A stretch of DNA of 64,000 nucleotides, from NCBI RefSeq assembly GCF_021538615.1, contig NZ_JAJHIZ010000003.1, positions 682,001 through 746,000 of the forward strand, in the 5' to 3' direction. Origin of the DNA: Niabella agricola. Its GTDB lineage: Bacteria; Bacteroidota; Bacteroidia; Chitinophagales; Chitinophagaceae. Made by a program: the position numbers and the translations under genes. Positions 34,101 through 42,730 of the stretch are shown here, piece after piece (the first letter of the stretch is position 1; each line of letters opens with the position of its first letter). The notes under the pieces were generated by a model that was given only the letters and a program-made list of their open reading frames with translations, was not told the origin of the DNA and searched no databases.

Positions 34101-34973
34101 TCAGGAGCCATACCCGTATTCTTTCAGGTACAATTCGTTGTCGCGCCATTTAGGTTTCACCTTAATAAATAACTCCAGGAATACTTTTTGGTTCAAAAAT
34201 GCTTCGATATCTTTTCGGGCAGCCATCCCGATCTTTTTTACCATGCTGCCCTTTTCCCCGATCAGGATTGCCTTTTGAGTCTCCCGGTGCACGATAATAT
34301 CGGCCACAATCTTTACCAGGGTCTGTTTCTCCTTAAATTCCCTGATTAAAACAGCGGTATGATAAGGGATCTCATCCTGCGCCACTTCGTAGATCTTTTC
34401 CCGGATCAGCTCGCTGACAAAAAACTTGGTGGGCAGGTCACTGATATCGTCGGAATCATAAAACGGCTCGCCTTCCGGGAGCAATTCCACCACCGGCTGG
34501 ATGAATTGGTCGATACCCGCCCCTTTCAACGCGGAGATGGCCACTACCCTCCTGCAATAGGGTTTCTCCCTGAAATACTCCATGCAGGCCGCTATTTTCT
34601 CTGCGGGCGCTTTATCTATTTTATTGATCACCAGCACACAAGGCACCCTAAGCTTCAGCCCGGAAAAGATCTGATCGCTTTCCTCCCAGTTATCGTTCAC
34701 ATCCACGATCAGCAGCGCCACATCGGCATCTTCGAGGGCACTTTTTACCGACTGCATCATTTTTTCATGCAATTTGTACTTCGGCTCGATGATGCCGGGC
34801 GTATCCGAGAAAATGATCTGATAATCCGGTTCGGTCAGGATCGCCTTGATCCGATGCCGGGTGGTTTGCACTTTGGATGAAACAATGGCTAACTTTTCCC
34901 CCATCAATGCGTTCAGCAAGGTACTTTTTCCTGCATTGGGCTTGCCAAATATATTTACAAAACCGGATTTCAT
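34101..34973 (-). CDS. era: GTPase Era
   Basis: A 290-residue Era. The G1 motif GKPNAGKSTLLN (~residue 11), G3 DTPGI (~58), G4 NKID (~120) and G5 SALKGAG (~150) are complete, and the C-terminal KH domain includes IREFKEKQTLVKIVADIIVHRETQKAILIGEKGSMVKKIG. Era binds the 3' end of 16S rRNA and helps assemble the 30S subunit. It lies upstream of infC in the same direction with about 160 bases between. A -7 box lies only four bases before the ATG. Confidence 0.97.
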   Translation of the reverse strand: MKSGFVNIFGKPNAGKSTLLNALMGEKLAIVSSKVQTTRHRIKAILTEPDYQIIFSDTPGIIEPKYKLHEKMMQSVKSALEDADVALLIVDVNDNWEESDQIFSGLKLRVPCVLVINKIDKAPAEKIAACMEYFREKPYCRRVVAISALKGAGIDQFIQPVVELLPEGEPFYDSDDISDLPTKFFVSELIREKIYEVAQDEIPYHTAVLIREFKEKQTLVKIVADIIVHRETQKAILIGEKGSMVKKIGMAARKDIEAFLNQKVFLELFIKVKPKWRDNELYLKEYGYGS

Positions 34974-35561
34974 AACTGCAAAAATAACTCAAAGAAACCA
35001 CTGAAACACAGAATTAACTTTTGCCGCATAAATACATCTCGGCTGCCAATGGACCGTTAATCATCCATTATAAACGCGTGCCATTCTAACCTTAAATCTG
35101 CCAGTCCGGCTCCGGCATTCATGAAAAGGCGATTGTTTTTTTGTTTTTTGCTGTTACAACCATCATCCATTCCGATGGTTCCTCCTCTACGATCCGCAAC
35201 AACATACCGGAGCCAGCCTATCGCACCCCGCGGCCCTGTGACCGTTCTTTTTCAAACATTGCATCTGATACCTTAAAAATATAGCTGATACCGATACGCC
35301 CTGCTAAGCGACCGCCTCATTCTTAAACCCGATCCCGGAGAGGCCCGGTGTCCTTTTAAATGCCGGCCAACACCCCACTCAGAATAGCTCGCATCAACTG
35401 CAGACCAGTGTTCTGACAAAGGAACAATTTCTCTGACAGCCGGTATTAAACAAAAAGTAATCATAAACGTATCCAACGATTTATAAGATCCATTGGAATT
35501 CACGCGTTATCCCATGCGGTCACCTTTAAAATGGATATACAAGTTAGAAGGGTTAATATAA
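34974..35561. other. Long intergenic stretch upstream of era
   Basis: Only the era promoter box at the left edge is clear. A GGCATTCATGAA near 35115 resembles the shared motif with one base missing, but no -7 box or terminator unit follows. No gene recognised. Confidence 0.4.
34978..34986 (-). promoter_or_regulatory. -7 promoter box of era, next to the start codon
   Basis: TATTTTTGC on the minus strand is a full -7 box that ends four bases before the era ATG. With a normal spacing the mRNA would begin at or next to the ATG, so era may be leaderless. Confidence 0.45.
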
Positions 35562-35562
35562 A

Positions 35563-35590
35563 TAAAACCCGCTACTATAGCGGGTTTTAT
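35563..35590. terminator. Terminator after tRNA-Met
   Basis: AAAACCCGCTA (35564-35574) pairs perfectly with TAGCGGGTTTT (35578-35588). Read on the minus strand it ends the tRNA transcript; the A and T runs make it bidirectional. Confidence 0.8.
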
Positions 35591-35597
35591 CCTTTAG

Positions 35598-35669
<72 letters not shown>

Positions 35670-35671
35670 CT

Positions 35672-35702
35672 GCAAATATAGGACAAAAATCTGAACGTAC
35701 AA
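35672..35702 (-). promoter_or_regulatory. Promoter of tRNA-Met
   Basis: On the minus strand TTG (35700-35702), 19 bases, then TATATTTGC (35672-35680): both boxes of the Bacteroidota housekeeping promoter at ideal spacing, ending two bases before the tRNA. Confidence 0.75.
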
Positions 35703-35764
35703 AACAATTGCATAAATACTTTACATTTTTATTGTTTTAATATTCAATTCCGGAAGTCACTTAT

Positions 35765-35814
35765 AAAAAAGGAATGTCAGATCCGGCCAATGGCGGCGCT
35801 GACATTCCTTTAAT
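35765..35814. terminator. Terminator after the RRM gene
   Basis: GGAATGTCAG (35771-35780) pairs perfectly with CTGACATTCC (35799-35808); on the minus strand it is followed by TTTTTTATAAG. It ends the RRM transcript. Confidence 0.8.
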
Positions 35815-35873
35815 TGTACCCGCAATATGCCGAAGCATATTCGGATCTACTGCTTTATTTTAAAAAGCGGGGC

Positions 35874-36155
35874 TTACCATTTGCTGGCATAAGAGCGGTT
35901 ATTGCTCTTTTCTTCTCTCGGCCGGGCTTCTGTAACTTTAATTGCGCGTCCGTCTACAGTACCGCCGTCCAGTTCTTTGATCGCCTTACGGGCGGCTTCA
36001 TCATCCGGCATCTCCACAAATCCAAAACCACGGCTGCGGCCGGTAGCTTTGTCGGTAATCACCCGTGCGGAGCTTACTTCACCATACTCAACAAAAAACT
36101 CTCTGAGATCTTCATCCCGAACGATGAAGCTTAAATTTGAAACATAAATGTTCAT
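35874..36155 (-). CDS. RRM-domain RNA-binding protein
   Basis: A 93-residue single-RRM protein. RNP2 is IYVSNL (~residue 3) and RNP1 is RGFGFVEM (~42), with aromatic residues kept for RNA contact. The short tail (EARPREEKSNNRSYASKW) is basic and Ser/Asn-rich. Such small RRM proteins in Bacteroidota and cyanobacteria bind single-stranded RNA, often in cold or stress adaptation. The promoter lies about 135 bases upstream, giving a long 5' leader that may carry control. Confidence 0.93.
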   Translation of the reverse strand: MNIYVSNLSFIVRDEDLREFFVEYGEVSSARVITDKATGRSRGFGFVEMPDDEAARKAIKELDGGTVDGRAIKVTEARPREEKSNNRSYASKW

Positions 36156-36474
36156 AAAAATGAAAAAAATTTAAAATAAAAAATCTTTGAAAAAAAACAG
36201 TGTAAGGAGAGGCCTGTAAACCAGATACAGCGATTGCTTAGCAGATCAGGTAGCAAACATTACAAAATGTATTCCCTTCAAACGAACCGCGCAAAGGTAC
36301 GTGGTTACCGCTACAAACAATGGGTTTTGTGGAGTAGTATGTCAAATTTTTGCTAAATGGCGCGTCTTTTTTCAAATACTCTCAACGGCGCTGCGTTATA
36401 ACCCGCAAAATACAGCAGGAATACACCAGCCGCTCGATTTTTAGGCAACAGATTGTTTTGTCGTTAAATTTCAA
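36156..36474. other. Divergent intergenic region with RRM leader
   Basis: Holds the long RRM 5' leader and its promoter, then AT-rich sequence before the TPP-regulated receptor on the other strand. No gene. Confidence 0.5.
36291..36320 (-). promoter_or_regulatory. Promoter of the RRM gene
   Basis: On the minus strand TTG (36318-36320), 18 bases, then TACCTTTGC (36291-36299): both boxes are clear. The leader to the ATG at 36155 would be about 130 bases. Confidence 0.7.
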
Positions 36475-36483
36475 TAGCTTTGC
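36453..36483 (+). promoter_or_regulatory. Promoter of the TPP-riboswitch/TonB receptor transcript
   Basis: TTG (36453-36455), 19 bases, then TAGCTTTGC (36475-36483): full consensus at ideal spacing, about 90 bases before the riboswitch. Confidence 0.75.
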
Positions 36484-36571
36484 GCCGTTCATAAGAGCAT
36501 CGCTGGCAATACCGCCAGTTTGAATGAGATTTTTAAGACGCAGTATGATGATTATTTTATACTGCTTCTGG

Positions 36572-36661
36572 TTCCCGGGGTGCTGGATCCTCGCGCAAGC
36601 GGGGCTGACGGCTGAGATGATACCCGTAAACCTGATCAGGGTAATGCCTGCGCAGGGAAGG
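36572..36661 (+). ncRNA. TPP (thi-box) riboswitch
   Basis: The conserved core is complete: GGGGTGCT, then GGCTGAGATGATACCCG, AACCTGATCAGGGTAATGCC and GCGCAGGGAA. The closing stem TTCCC/GGGAA pairs. It binds thiamine pyrophosphate; here it lies about 90 bases before a TonB-dependent receptor gene, so TPP would repress that receptor. No strong terminator is visible between, so control may act on the ribosome site. Confidence 0.95.
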
Positions 36662-36751
36662 ATGGTTCCTTTCTTTTCAGCATTTCCCTCTCATTATTTT
36701 TTTTAACCCGCTCCGCAAATAACTGTGGAGTCAAAAAAATGAAAAAAACAA

Positions 36752-39001
36752 ATGAAGAGGCTTTTCATTTCCGGCTGCCTGCTAGGGGCAGCACAGATCG
36801 CTTTTGCTCAAACCGATTCTACCACAGCAAAAGCTGACAGTTTTTATTTAATGTCGCCGGTTGAGGTGCGGTCGCTGCGGCTCAGTAACAAAGCGCCTTT
36901 TGCCACCTCCAATGTTACCTCCAGAGATCTCGAAAAACAAAACCTGGGACAGAACATGCCTTACCTGTTGAACCAGACGCCATCAGTGGTCGTAAACTCA
37001 GACGACGGTGCCGGTGTGGGTTACTCTTCGTTAAGAATCCGCGGAACGGATATGACGCGCATTAATGTAACGATGAACGGCATACCGGTTAATGATGCCG
37101 AATCGCAGGCGGCTATTTTTGTAGACCTGCCGGATCTGGCATCCTCCACTACTACCGTGCAGATTCAGCGCGGCGTGGGTTCTTCTACCAACGGCTCCGG
37201 CGCCTTTGGCGGTTCTATCAATATTGCCAACCTCGAACAAAGTAAAACACCGGGAGTATCCCTGAGCAATTCCTATGGTTCCTTTGATACCTGGAAACAC
37301 ACGCTGCAGGCCGGCACCGGTTTATTAAAGGGCGGTTTCCAGTTTGATGTACGGCTGTCCAAACTCAGCTCCAATGGCTATATCGACCGTGCTTTCTCAG
37401 ATCTGCTGGCAGCCCATGTGATCGGGTCCTGGACCTCAAAAAATGAAGCCACTAATATCAAATTCAATTACCTTACCGGTAAAGAACGGACCGGACAGGC
37501 CTGGAACGGACTGGGCATTGTGTTTACCGACAAGGACCAGCCGGTTAATTACCAAAAGGAACTGGAAAAACAGGGCCGGAATACCAATACACTGGGCGCA
37601 ATCAGTGACGGCGTTTATTATAAGGACCAGACAGACAACTACTGGCAGGATTACTACCAGCTGTTTCTCAATCAAAAGCTTCACTCCAACTGGGACCTGA
37701 ATATCGGAACCTTCTTAACAAGAGGCAAGGGCTATTATAACGAGTACAAAAAAGATGAAGCGTTTGCAGACTATGGAATTCCGGATTACGTAAAAGCACC
37801 CGGCGACACGCTGCGCAAGGTGAACCTTACCCGGCAGCTATGGCTGGACAATTATTATTACGGGACGGTTTTTTCTACTACCTACCACACCTCCCGTACG
37901 CAATTTGTTTTTGGAGGCGCATATACCCGGTACGACGGCCGACATTATGGTTTTGTAAAGTGGGCGGCATACGGCGTTCCGCTGGATTACCGGTGGTACC
38001 GCCTGACGGCTTTTAAAAATGACTACAATGTATACGCGAAATTACAGCAACAGCTGCTTCCCGACCTGTACGCTTTTGCAGACCTGCAGTACCGCAATGT
38101 AGCTTATACCATCAACGGGTTCCGGAAATCCCCTTCCCTTCCTCCTATCGAAAACAGGTACCGGTTTTTTAATCCTAAAGTTGGAGCAAGTTATTTTATT
38201 CATCATGGCAATGGGGCATCCAGCAAACTTTATGCATCCTATGCCATTGCCAATAAAGAACCGAACCGGGACGATTTTGAAGCATCGGAAACAGAAAAAC
38301 CGCGACCCGAACAACTGCAGGATCTGGAAGCCGGCTACCAGTACAGTACCCCCGTTTTCCAGGCCGGTGTGAACGGCTATTATATGCGTTATAAGGACCA
38401 GCTGATCCTTACCGGCAAGATCAATGATGTGGGCGCCTATGCCCGTACCAATGTTCCCGACAGTTACCGGGCCGGTCTTGAATTTACAGCCGGGCTACAA
38501 CCGCTGCAGTGGTTGCAACTGAATGCCAACGCTACATTCAGTAAGAACAAAATCCAAGCCATTACACAATACGGCGATGATTATGATAATGGCGGACAGG
38601 TAGCCAAGGCGTACCGGAACACCGATATTTCTTTTTCTCCCAACACGGTTGCCGGAGCAAGCCTGACACTGGAACCTCTGTACCAGATCTCGGGCCATCA
38701 TCATTTTTTTATCGACCTGCTGGAAAAATACGTAAGCCGCCAATACCTGGATAACGCATCTGACCAACAAAAAAGCATCAACCCCTATGCGCTTACCGAT
38801 CTTCGCTTGCGTTACCAGACCAGCTCCCAAACATTTAAGCAAATTGGGATCATTCTCATGGTAAACAACCTGCTGGATAAAAAATATGAGAACAACGGTT
38901 ATACCTATAGCTACCTTGCAGGAGGAGCCTATACCACCGAGAATTATTATTTCCCCCAGGCCGGTATCAACTGGAATATCGGGTTAAGTTTTGGGTTTTG
39001 A
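36752..39001 (+). CDS. TonB-dependent receptor, probably for thiamine or a precursor
   Basis: A 749-residue outer-membrane receptor. The signal peptide ends at AFAQ (residue 20). The plug domain follows (VEVRSLRLSNKAPFATSNVT, then MPYLLNQTPSVVVNSDDGAG and GIPVNDAESQ) and a 22-strand barrel ending NWNIGLSFGF with a terminal Phe, as required for BAM assembly. It imports a ligand with TonB energy. The TPP riboswitch directly upstream points to thiamine or a thiamine precursor; no thiamine biosynthesis or inner-membrane transporter gene is adjacent. Ligand assignment rests on regulation, not on sequence. Confidence 0.92.
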   Translation: MKRLFISGCLLGAAQIAFAQTDSTTAKADSFYLMSPVEVRSLRLSNKAPFATSNVTSRDLEKQNLGQNMPYLLNQTPSVVVNSDDGAGVGYSSLRIRGTDMTRINVTMNGIPVNDAESQAAIFVDLPDLASSTTTVQIQRGVGSSTNGSGAFGGSINIANLEQSKTPGVSLSNSYGSFDTWKHTLQAGTGLLKGGFQFDVRLSKLSSNGYIDRAFSDLLAAHVIGSWTSKNEATNIKFNYLTGKERTGQAWNGLGIVFTDKDQPVNYQKELEKQGRNTNTLGAISDGVYYKDQTDNYWQDYYQLFLNQKLHSNWDLNIGTFLTRGKGYYNEYKKDEAFADYGIPDYVKAPGDTLRKVNLTRQLWLDNYYYGTVFSTTYHTSRTQFVFGGAYTRYDGRHYGFVKWAAYGVPLDYRWYRLTAFKNDYNVYAKLQQQLLPDLYAFADLQYRNVAYTINGFRKSPSLPPIENRYRFFNPKVGASYFIHHGNGASSKLYASYAIANKEPNRDDFEASETEKPRPEQLQDLEAGYQYSTPVFQAGVNGYYMRYKDQLILTGKINDVGAYARTNVPDSYRAGLEFTAGLQPLQWLQLNANATFSKNKIQAITQYGDDYDNGGQVAKAYRNTDISFSPNTVAGASLTLEPLYQISGHHHFFIDLLEKYVSRQYLDNASDQQKSINPYALTDLRLRYQTSSQTFKQIGIILMVNNLLDKKYENNGYTYSYLAGGAYTTENYYFPQAGINWNIGLSFGF

Positions 39002-39114
39002 GATTCGAGATTCGAGATTTGAGTTAAATTTTCAGTTATTAGCGATCAGCGCTCAGTTATCAGTTCATTGTCACTGATTGCTGAGCGCTGATCGCTGATT
39101 GCTGAGAGCTGGGA
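39002..39114. repeat. Inverted and tandem repeats between convergent genes
   Basis: First a tandem GAGATTC repeat (39002-39022). Then AGCGATCAGCGCTCAGTTATCAG (23 bases, interrupted here in function by a 10-base loop) pairs with the downstream CTGATTGCTGAGCG/CTGATCGCT arm with two mismatches. The arm unit CTGATTGCTGAG is repeated again near 39097. Likely a bidirectional terminator or dispersed intergenic repeat. Confidence 0.65.
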
Positions 39115-39115
39115 G

Positions 39116-40495
39116 CTATTTTGCCTTAAACAGTTCTTCTTTCGGTACCACTTTTACCCTGGTGTCATCTTTTAAGGTTTGACTAACGGCACTGTAGGGA
39201 CCGGTAACCACCTCATCTCCTGCCTTCAGCCCGCTGGCGATCTCGATATAATTAATATCCTGTATCCCGGTTTTAACAATCCGTTTTTTTACCACACCGT
39301 CCTTCATCACCAGGTATACCACTTCTTCCATTTCGCCGGCACTGCGTTCTTCTTCCGGGCTGTTATTCCCATTGCCTTTCTGTTCCTGCTGCTCTTTGCG
39401 GGTATCGCTCAGACTTTTGTCGCTTCCCTTTACCCGGGCATTTACTGCTGAAATCGGAACCGTAACAATGTTCTCTTTCCGCTTGGTTTTGATATCGGCA
39501 CTCGCATTCATTCCCGGCCGGAAAGGAAATTTTCTTGGCTTCTCGGGATCGATCAGGTCCTGGTAAGAATGTTTATCGATCCGGATACGTACTTCGTAGT
39601 TTGTTACGTCGTTGCTGGTTGCGGCGCCGGTCGTTAACGCACTTTTCACACTGCTGGCAATCTTGGTAACGATGCCGGTGAATTTCCGTCCGCTGTATGC
39701 GTCTACCTCAATATCGGCATTGTCGCCAATGCTTACTTTTACAATATCATTTTCCCCCACATTTACACGCACTTCCATGGTATTCATATCGGCCACTGTC
39801 ATCATTTCCGTACCGGCCATTTGAGCGGTACCCACTACCCGTTCGCCTTTTTCAACCTTCAGCGAAGAAATAATACCGCTGATAGGAGAAAAAATGGTAG
39901 CCCGGCCCAATACTTTATTGGCTGCCACCAGCCCTGTTTGCGAGGAGCGTACCCCCGCCTGTAAACTGCGGATATTCTGTAAGCTGGCGTTATAACTGGC
40001 TTTAGCGGATGCCAGGTCAGTTTCGTATTGTTCAAATTCAGCTTTTGAGATCACCCGGTCATCGTACAGCTGCTTGTTACGGTTATAGGCCTGCTGCGCC
40101 CGTTCCAGCGTAGCTTTCTGAACGCCGAGCGCCGCCTGGCTATTGGCCACATTCGCCTGTGATTGGCCCACGCGCGCCGAAGCCTCGTCGCGGTCCAGCG
40201 CGTAGTTGTCGGCATATACCCTTGCCAGCACCTGCCCCTTCCGCACGCTGTCGCCTTCCTGCACGTTGAGCTCCGTAATTTCACCACTCACGTCGGGACT
40301 TATTTTCACTTCGTATTCCGGGTAAATCTGTCCGCTGGCTGTTACGGTTTCCGTGATGGAGCGGATCGCCGCCTTCTCCGCAGAAACTTTTACCAGGTTT
40401 TTATCCTTACCGGAAAACAATGCATACAACACCAGCAATACAATTACACCGGCTATTATCCATAAAATTCGCTTCCATTTCTTTTTCATGATCAA
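39116..40495 (-). CDS. HlyD-type periplasmic adaptor of an efflux system
   Basis: A 459-residue membrane fusion protein. One N-terminal membrane helix (ILWIIAGVIVLLVLYALF), then a lipoyl-like half (GQIYPEYEVKISPDVSGEITELNVQEGDSVRKGQVLARV), a long coiled-coil hairpin (residues ~95-190), the second lipoyl half (IFSPISGIISSLKVEKGERV) and the beta-barrel domain. It links an inner-membrane pump to a TolC channel; the TolC gene is directly upstream (19 bases). No RND or ABC pump gene is in the window; it would have to lie elsewhere, as the next gene downstream is convergent. The substrate is unknown. Confidence 0.92.
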   Translation of the reverse strand: MIMKKKWKRILWIIAGVIVLLVLYALFSGKDKNLVKVSAEKAAIRSITETVTASGQIYPEYEVKISPDVSGEITELNVQEGDSVRKGQVLARVYADNYALDRDEASARVGQSQANVANSQAALGVQKATLERAQQAYNRNKQLYDDRVISKAEFEQYETDLASAKASYNASLQNIRSLQAGVRSSQTGLVAANKVLGRATIFSPISGIISSLKVEKGERVVGTAQMAGTEMMTVADMNTMEVRVNVGENDIVKVSIGDNADIEVDAYSGRKFTGIVTKIASSVKSALTTGAATSNDVTNYEVRIRIDKHSYQDLIDPEKPRKFPFRPGMNASADIKTKRKENIVTVPISAVNARVKGSDKSLSDTRKEQQEQKGNGNNSPEEERSAGEMEEVVYLVMKDGVVKKRIVKTGIQDINYIEIASGLKAGDEVVTGPYSAVSQTLKDDTRVKVVPKEELFKAK

Positions 40496-40514
40496 AATTT
40501 AAACGGGATCTCCG

Positions 40515-41954
40515 TTAATGATGCAATTTAATACCGCGCCCTTTGTAAAACTCCAGCAGCTTCAGCTTGAATACATAGTCGTATTGGGCTGAAAGCATAT
40601 TTATTTTTGCCTTGAATAAATTATTTTGGTTGGTGATCAGATCGATCGGTTTCAGCAACCCTACCTCGAACCGCTTCCGGGCAAAATCGTAGGCTTTTTG
40701 AGCCGAAGCTGCGGCGATCCGAGCAGCATTATATTTTTCAATGGCCGCAATGGCGTTGGTGTGCGCCTGGTAGATATCCTGCTTCAGGGTTTGCGCATCC
40801 TGTTCCTGGAGCAGTTGCTGCGATTCCACATTTAGTTTAGCTTTCTTCCAGTTGGTGCGGGCCTGGTTGCCGTTAAAGATCGGAATGTTGAGCCCAATGC
40901 CCAGGTTCTGGCTGAAGTTTGCGGACAACTGGTTAAAATAGTTCCCTTTTTTAAAACTGACCGGATAAGTCTGGGGTTCAATTGAGGTTACCGGATAATG
41001 TTTGCCGTCCAGCATTATAATCCCGATTGGTACAATTCCTTTCTGATAGGAATCGGGAATCAGCTTCTGTGCATTTGAGTATCGGGAATCCAAACCGCCA
41101 AATAATCCGAATGAAGGATACATGGCCGCTTTTGTTACCAGCACATTCTTTTCTGCTGCTTTTACATTCAGTTCATTGATCTTTTGCTGGGGCAGGTTTA
41201 CCAGTGCGGAAGCGAACACCGCCGCAGGGTCCAGTTCGGCCAGTGGCTCTACGGGAATACTGTCAACCGGGGGGGCCTGCACATCAAAGGCCATTGCCGC
41301 ATCCAGGTTTAACAAGGCCTGCAGTTGCAACAGCCGTAGCCGGTAATCCGCACGCGCGCTGATCAGGGTTGCACTGTCATTGGCCAGCTGTGTTTCCATT
41401 TCCGCAAGGTTCAGCTCCGGAAGCGCCCCGGCCAGCACCTGTTTATTCACGTTATCGCGTTGCTCACGGCTTTGCTGCAGCTGTACCGTTGCCACGTTGA
41501 TCTGCTCATGCGATAATAAAGCAGCCAGGTAGGCATTGGACACATTCAGCGCCACATCGTTCCGGGCTTTGTCAAATTTTGCTACGGCCGCTTCATAGGA
41601 AAACCCGTTTGCGGCCACGGTATTCCGCTTGCGAAACCAGTTGAACAGGTCTGCATTTATATTCAGCGAATGGTTGGCGAAAAGAATTTCATTGGTTGTA
41701 AACTGGTTGGAAGTAGGATCAATAGAACGTCCGAATTGATACCCGGCACTGTGCTGGGAGTTGGCCGTTGGATATAACGCCGCCTTGCTCTGGTCCAGTG
41801 TCAGCCGGTCCATACGGGCCTGTACATCGGCCTGTTTAACCGATATATTGTGTTCCACCGCATACTCCACGCACTGCTCCAGGCTCCATTTTACCTGGGC
41901 GCCGGCGGTGATGGTTATTCCCAAAGCGGTTAATGTCAGAAATGTATTCTTCAT
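40515..41954 (-). CDS. TolC-family outer membrane efflux protein
   Basis: A 479-residue protein from the ATG at 41952-41954 (MKNTFLTLTALG); the longer frame to 42065 adds 37 residues without a signal and is rejected. The signal peptide ends at AGAQ. Two outer-membrane efflux repeats follow: WSLEQCVEYAVEHNISVKQADVQ ... and LGIGLNIPIFNGNQARTNWKKAK ... IDLITNQNNLFKAKINMLSAQYDYVFKLKLLEFY. It forms the outer-membrane exit duct for the adaptor encoded 19 bases downstream. A -7 box lies four bases before the ATG. Confidence 0.93.
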   Translation of the reverse strand: MKNTFLTLTALGITITAGAQVKWSLEQCVEYAVEHNISVKQADVQARMDRLTLDQSKAALYPTANSQHSAGYQFGRSIDPTSNQFTTNEILFANHSLNINADLFNWFRKRNTVAANGFSYEAAVAKFDKARNDVALNVSNAYLAALLSHEQINVATVQLQQSREQRDNVNKQVLAGALPELNLAEMETQLANDSATLISARADYRLRLLQLQALLNLDAAMAFDVQAPPVDSIPVEPLAELDPAAVFASALVNLPQQKINELNVKAAEKNVLVTKAAMYPSFGLFGGLDSRYSNAQKLIPDSYQKGIVPIGIIMLDGKHYPVTSIEPQTYPVSFKKGNYFNQLSANFSQNLGIGLNIPIFNGNQARTNWKKAKLNVESQQLLQEQDAQTLKQDIYQAHTNAIAAIEKYNAARIAAASAQKAYDFARKRFEVGLLKPIDLITNQNNLFKAKINMLSAQYDYVFKLKLLEFYKGRGIKLHH

Positions 41955-41958
41955 TTCA

Positions 41959-41966
41959 CAAAAATA
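41959..41966 (-). promoter_or_regulatory. -7 box next to the TolC start codon
   Basis: TATTTTTG on the minus strand ends four bases before the ATG, the same geometry as at era. The -33 box is not clear. Confidence 0.4.
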
Positions 41967-42379
41967 GACGAAAAGGCAGAAAATCGGGTTCAATGAACAG
42001 GGCTGATAAACAAATATTGATTGCCTCCTGCTTAAAGCATGCTTTTTTGGTCTGCGGGTATTCATTGGTTACCATCACCAACCGGGTACAGCTCGGAGAT
42101 ACTCTTACATGCTGCAATCCGCCGTCCTTTACCCGGGATGCGGTTGCCCGTCTCCGGTTTCTGTAAAAAAATGCTCCGGCGGCAAACGCTGCACCTCCAT
42201 CATCCGGTGGTCCTGCAGACCGGCTTAAAGCCGCTTCAAAACTGTACACCGGCTTTGAATCAACGGCGCTACAACTTTTCTTCTTCCTGAAAAAATGGGG
42301 TTGCCGGTGTAACAGCCCCTTGTGTCCGCGTGCTTTTTCCGATTACTAAAAAAAATAATGTACATCAAACCGGGAACCT

Positions 42380-42388
42380 TACTTTTGC
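42380..42388 (+). promoter_or_regulatory. -7 box of the cobalamin-riboswitch transcript
   Basis: TACTTTTGC is a full -7 match about seven bases before the riboswitch begins. No clear TTG box. Confidence 0.55.
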
Positions 42389-42393
42389 ACCGG

Positions 42394-42577
42394 ATCTGGT
42401 TTCCCGTAAGCGGGAATGAAAAGGGAAGTCCGGTGTAAGTCCGGCGCTATCCCCGTAGCTGTAAGGGGTTCTTTATTATCCGGATAAGATAAGAAGACCG
42501 CTTTAAAAGATACCACTGCGGCGTTTTGCGCTGCGGGAAGGTTTTAAAGTAATCCCCAAGCCAGAAGACCTGCCAGA
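42394..42577 (+). ncRNA. Cobalamin (AdoCbl) riboswitch
   Basis: Conserved parts in order: AAAAGGGAAGTCCGGTG, TCCGGCGCTATCCCCGTAGCTGT, the ACCACTG element, TGCGGGAAGG, AGTAATCCCCAAGCCAGAAGACCTGCC (core box). It binds adenosylcobalamin and represses the following btuB-like gene when the vitamin is plentiful. A 7-bp hairpin CGGGTAA/TTACCCG at ~42651-42671, just before the start region, may be part of the switch output. Confidence 0.95.
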
Positions 42578-42730
42578 CCGGTATTCCGTCACCGCGGAAA
42601 GAACAATATTCAGCTTTCGGGAGAAAAGTATAATATGAGCGGCATTTGAGCGGGTAATAAGCCTTACCCGATTGAACAGTCTCCTGCTATTTTATTTCCA
42701 CCGGAAGCAGTCATTTAAGATCCATTTAAA

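Larger units (their letters stand above)
41955..42393. other. Divergent intergenic region between tolC-like and btuB-like genes
   Basis: Holds the tolC-side -7 box and, at the right, the promoter box TACTTTTGC for the cobalamin riboswitch. Short frames here lack support. No gene. Confidence 0.45.

Noticed and set aside
35110..35125. GGCATTCATGAA resembling the shared motif
   Set aside because: One core base is missing and no -7 box or terminator unit follows.
41956..42249. 97-codon frame on the minus strand upstream of the TolC gene
   Set aside because: Overlaps the TolC promoter box and has no recognisable features.
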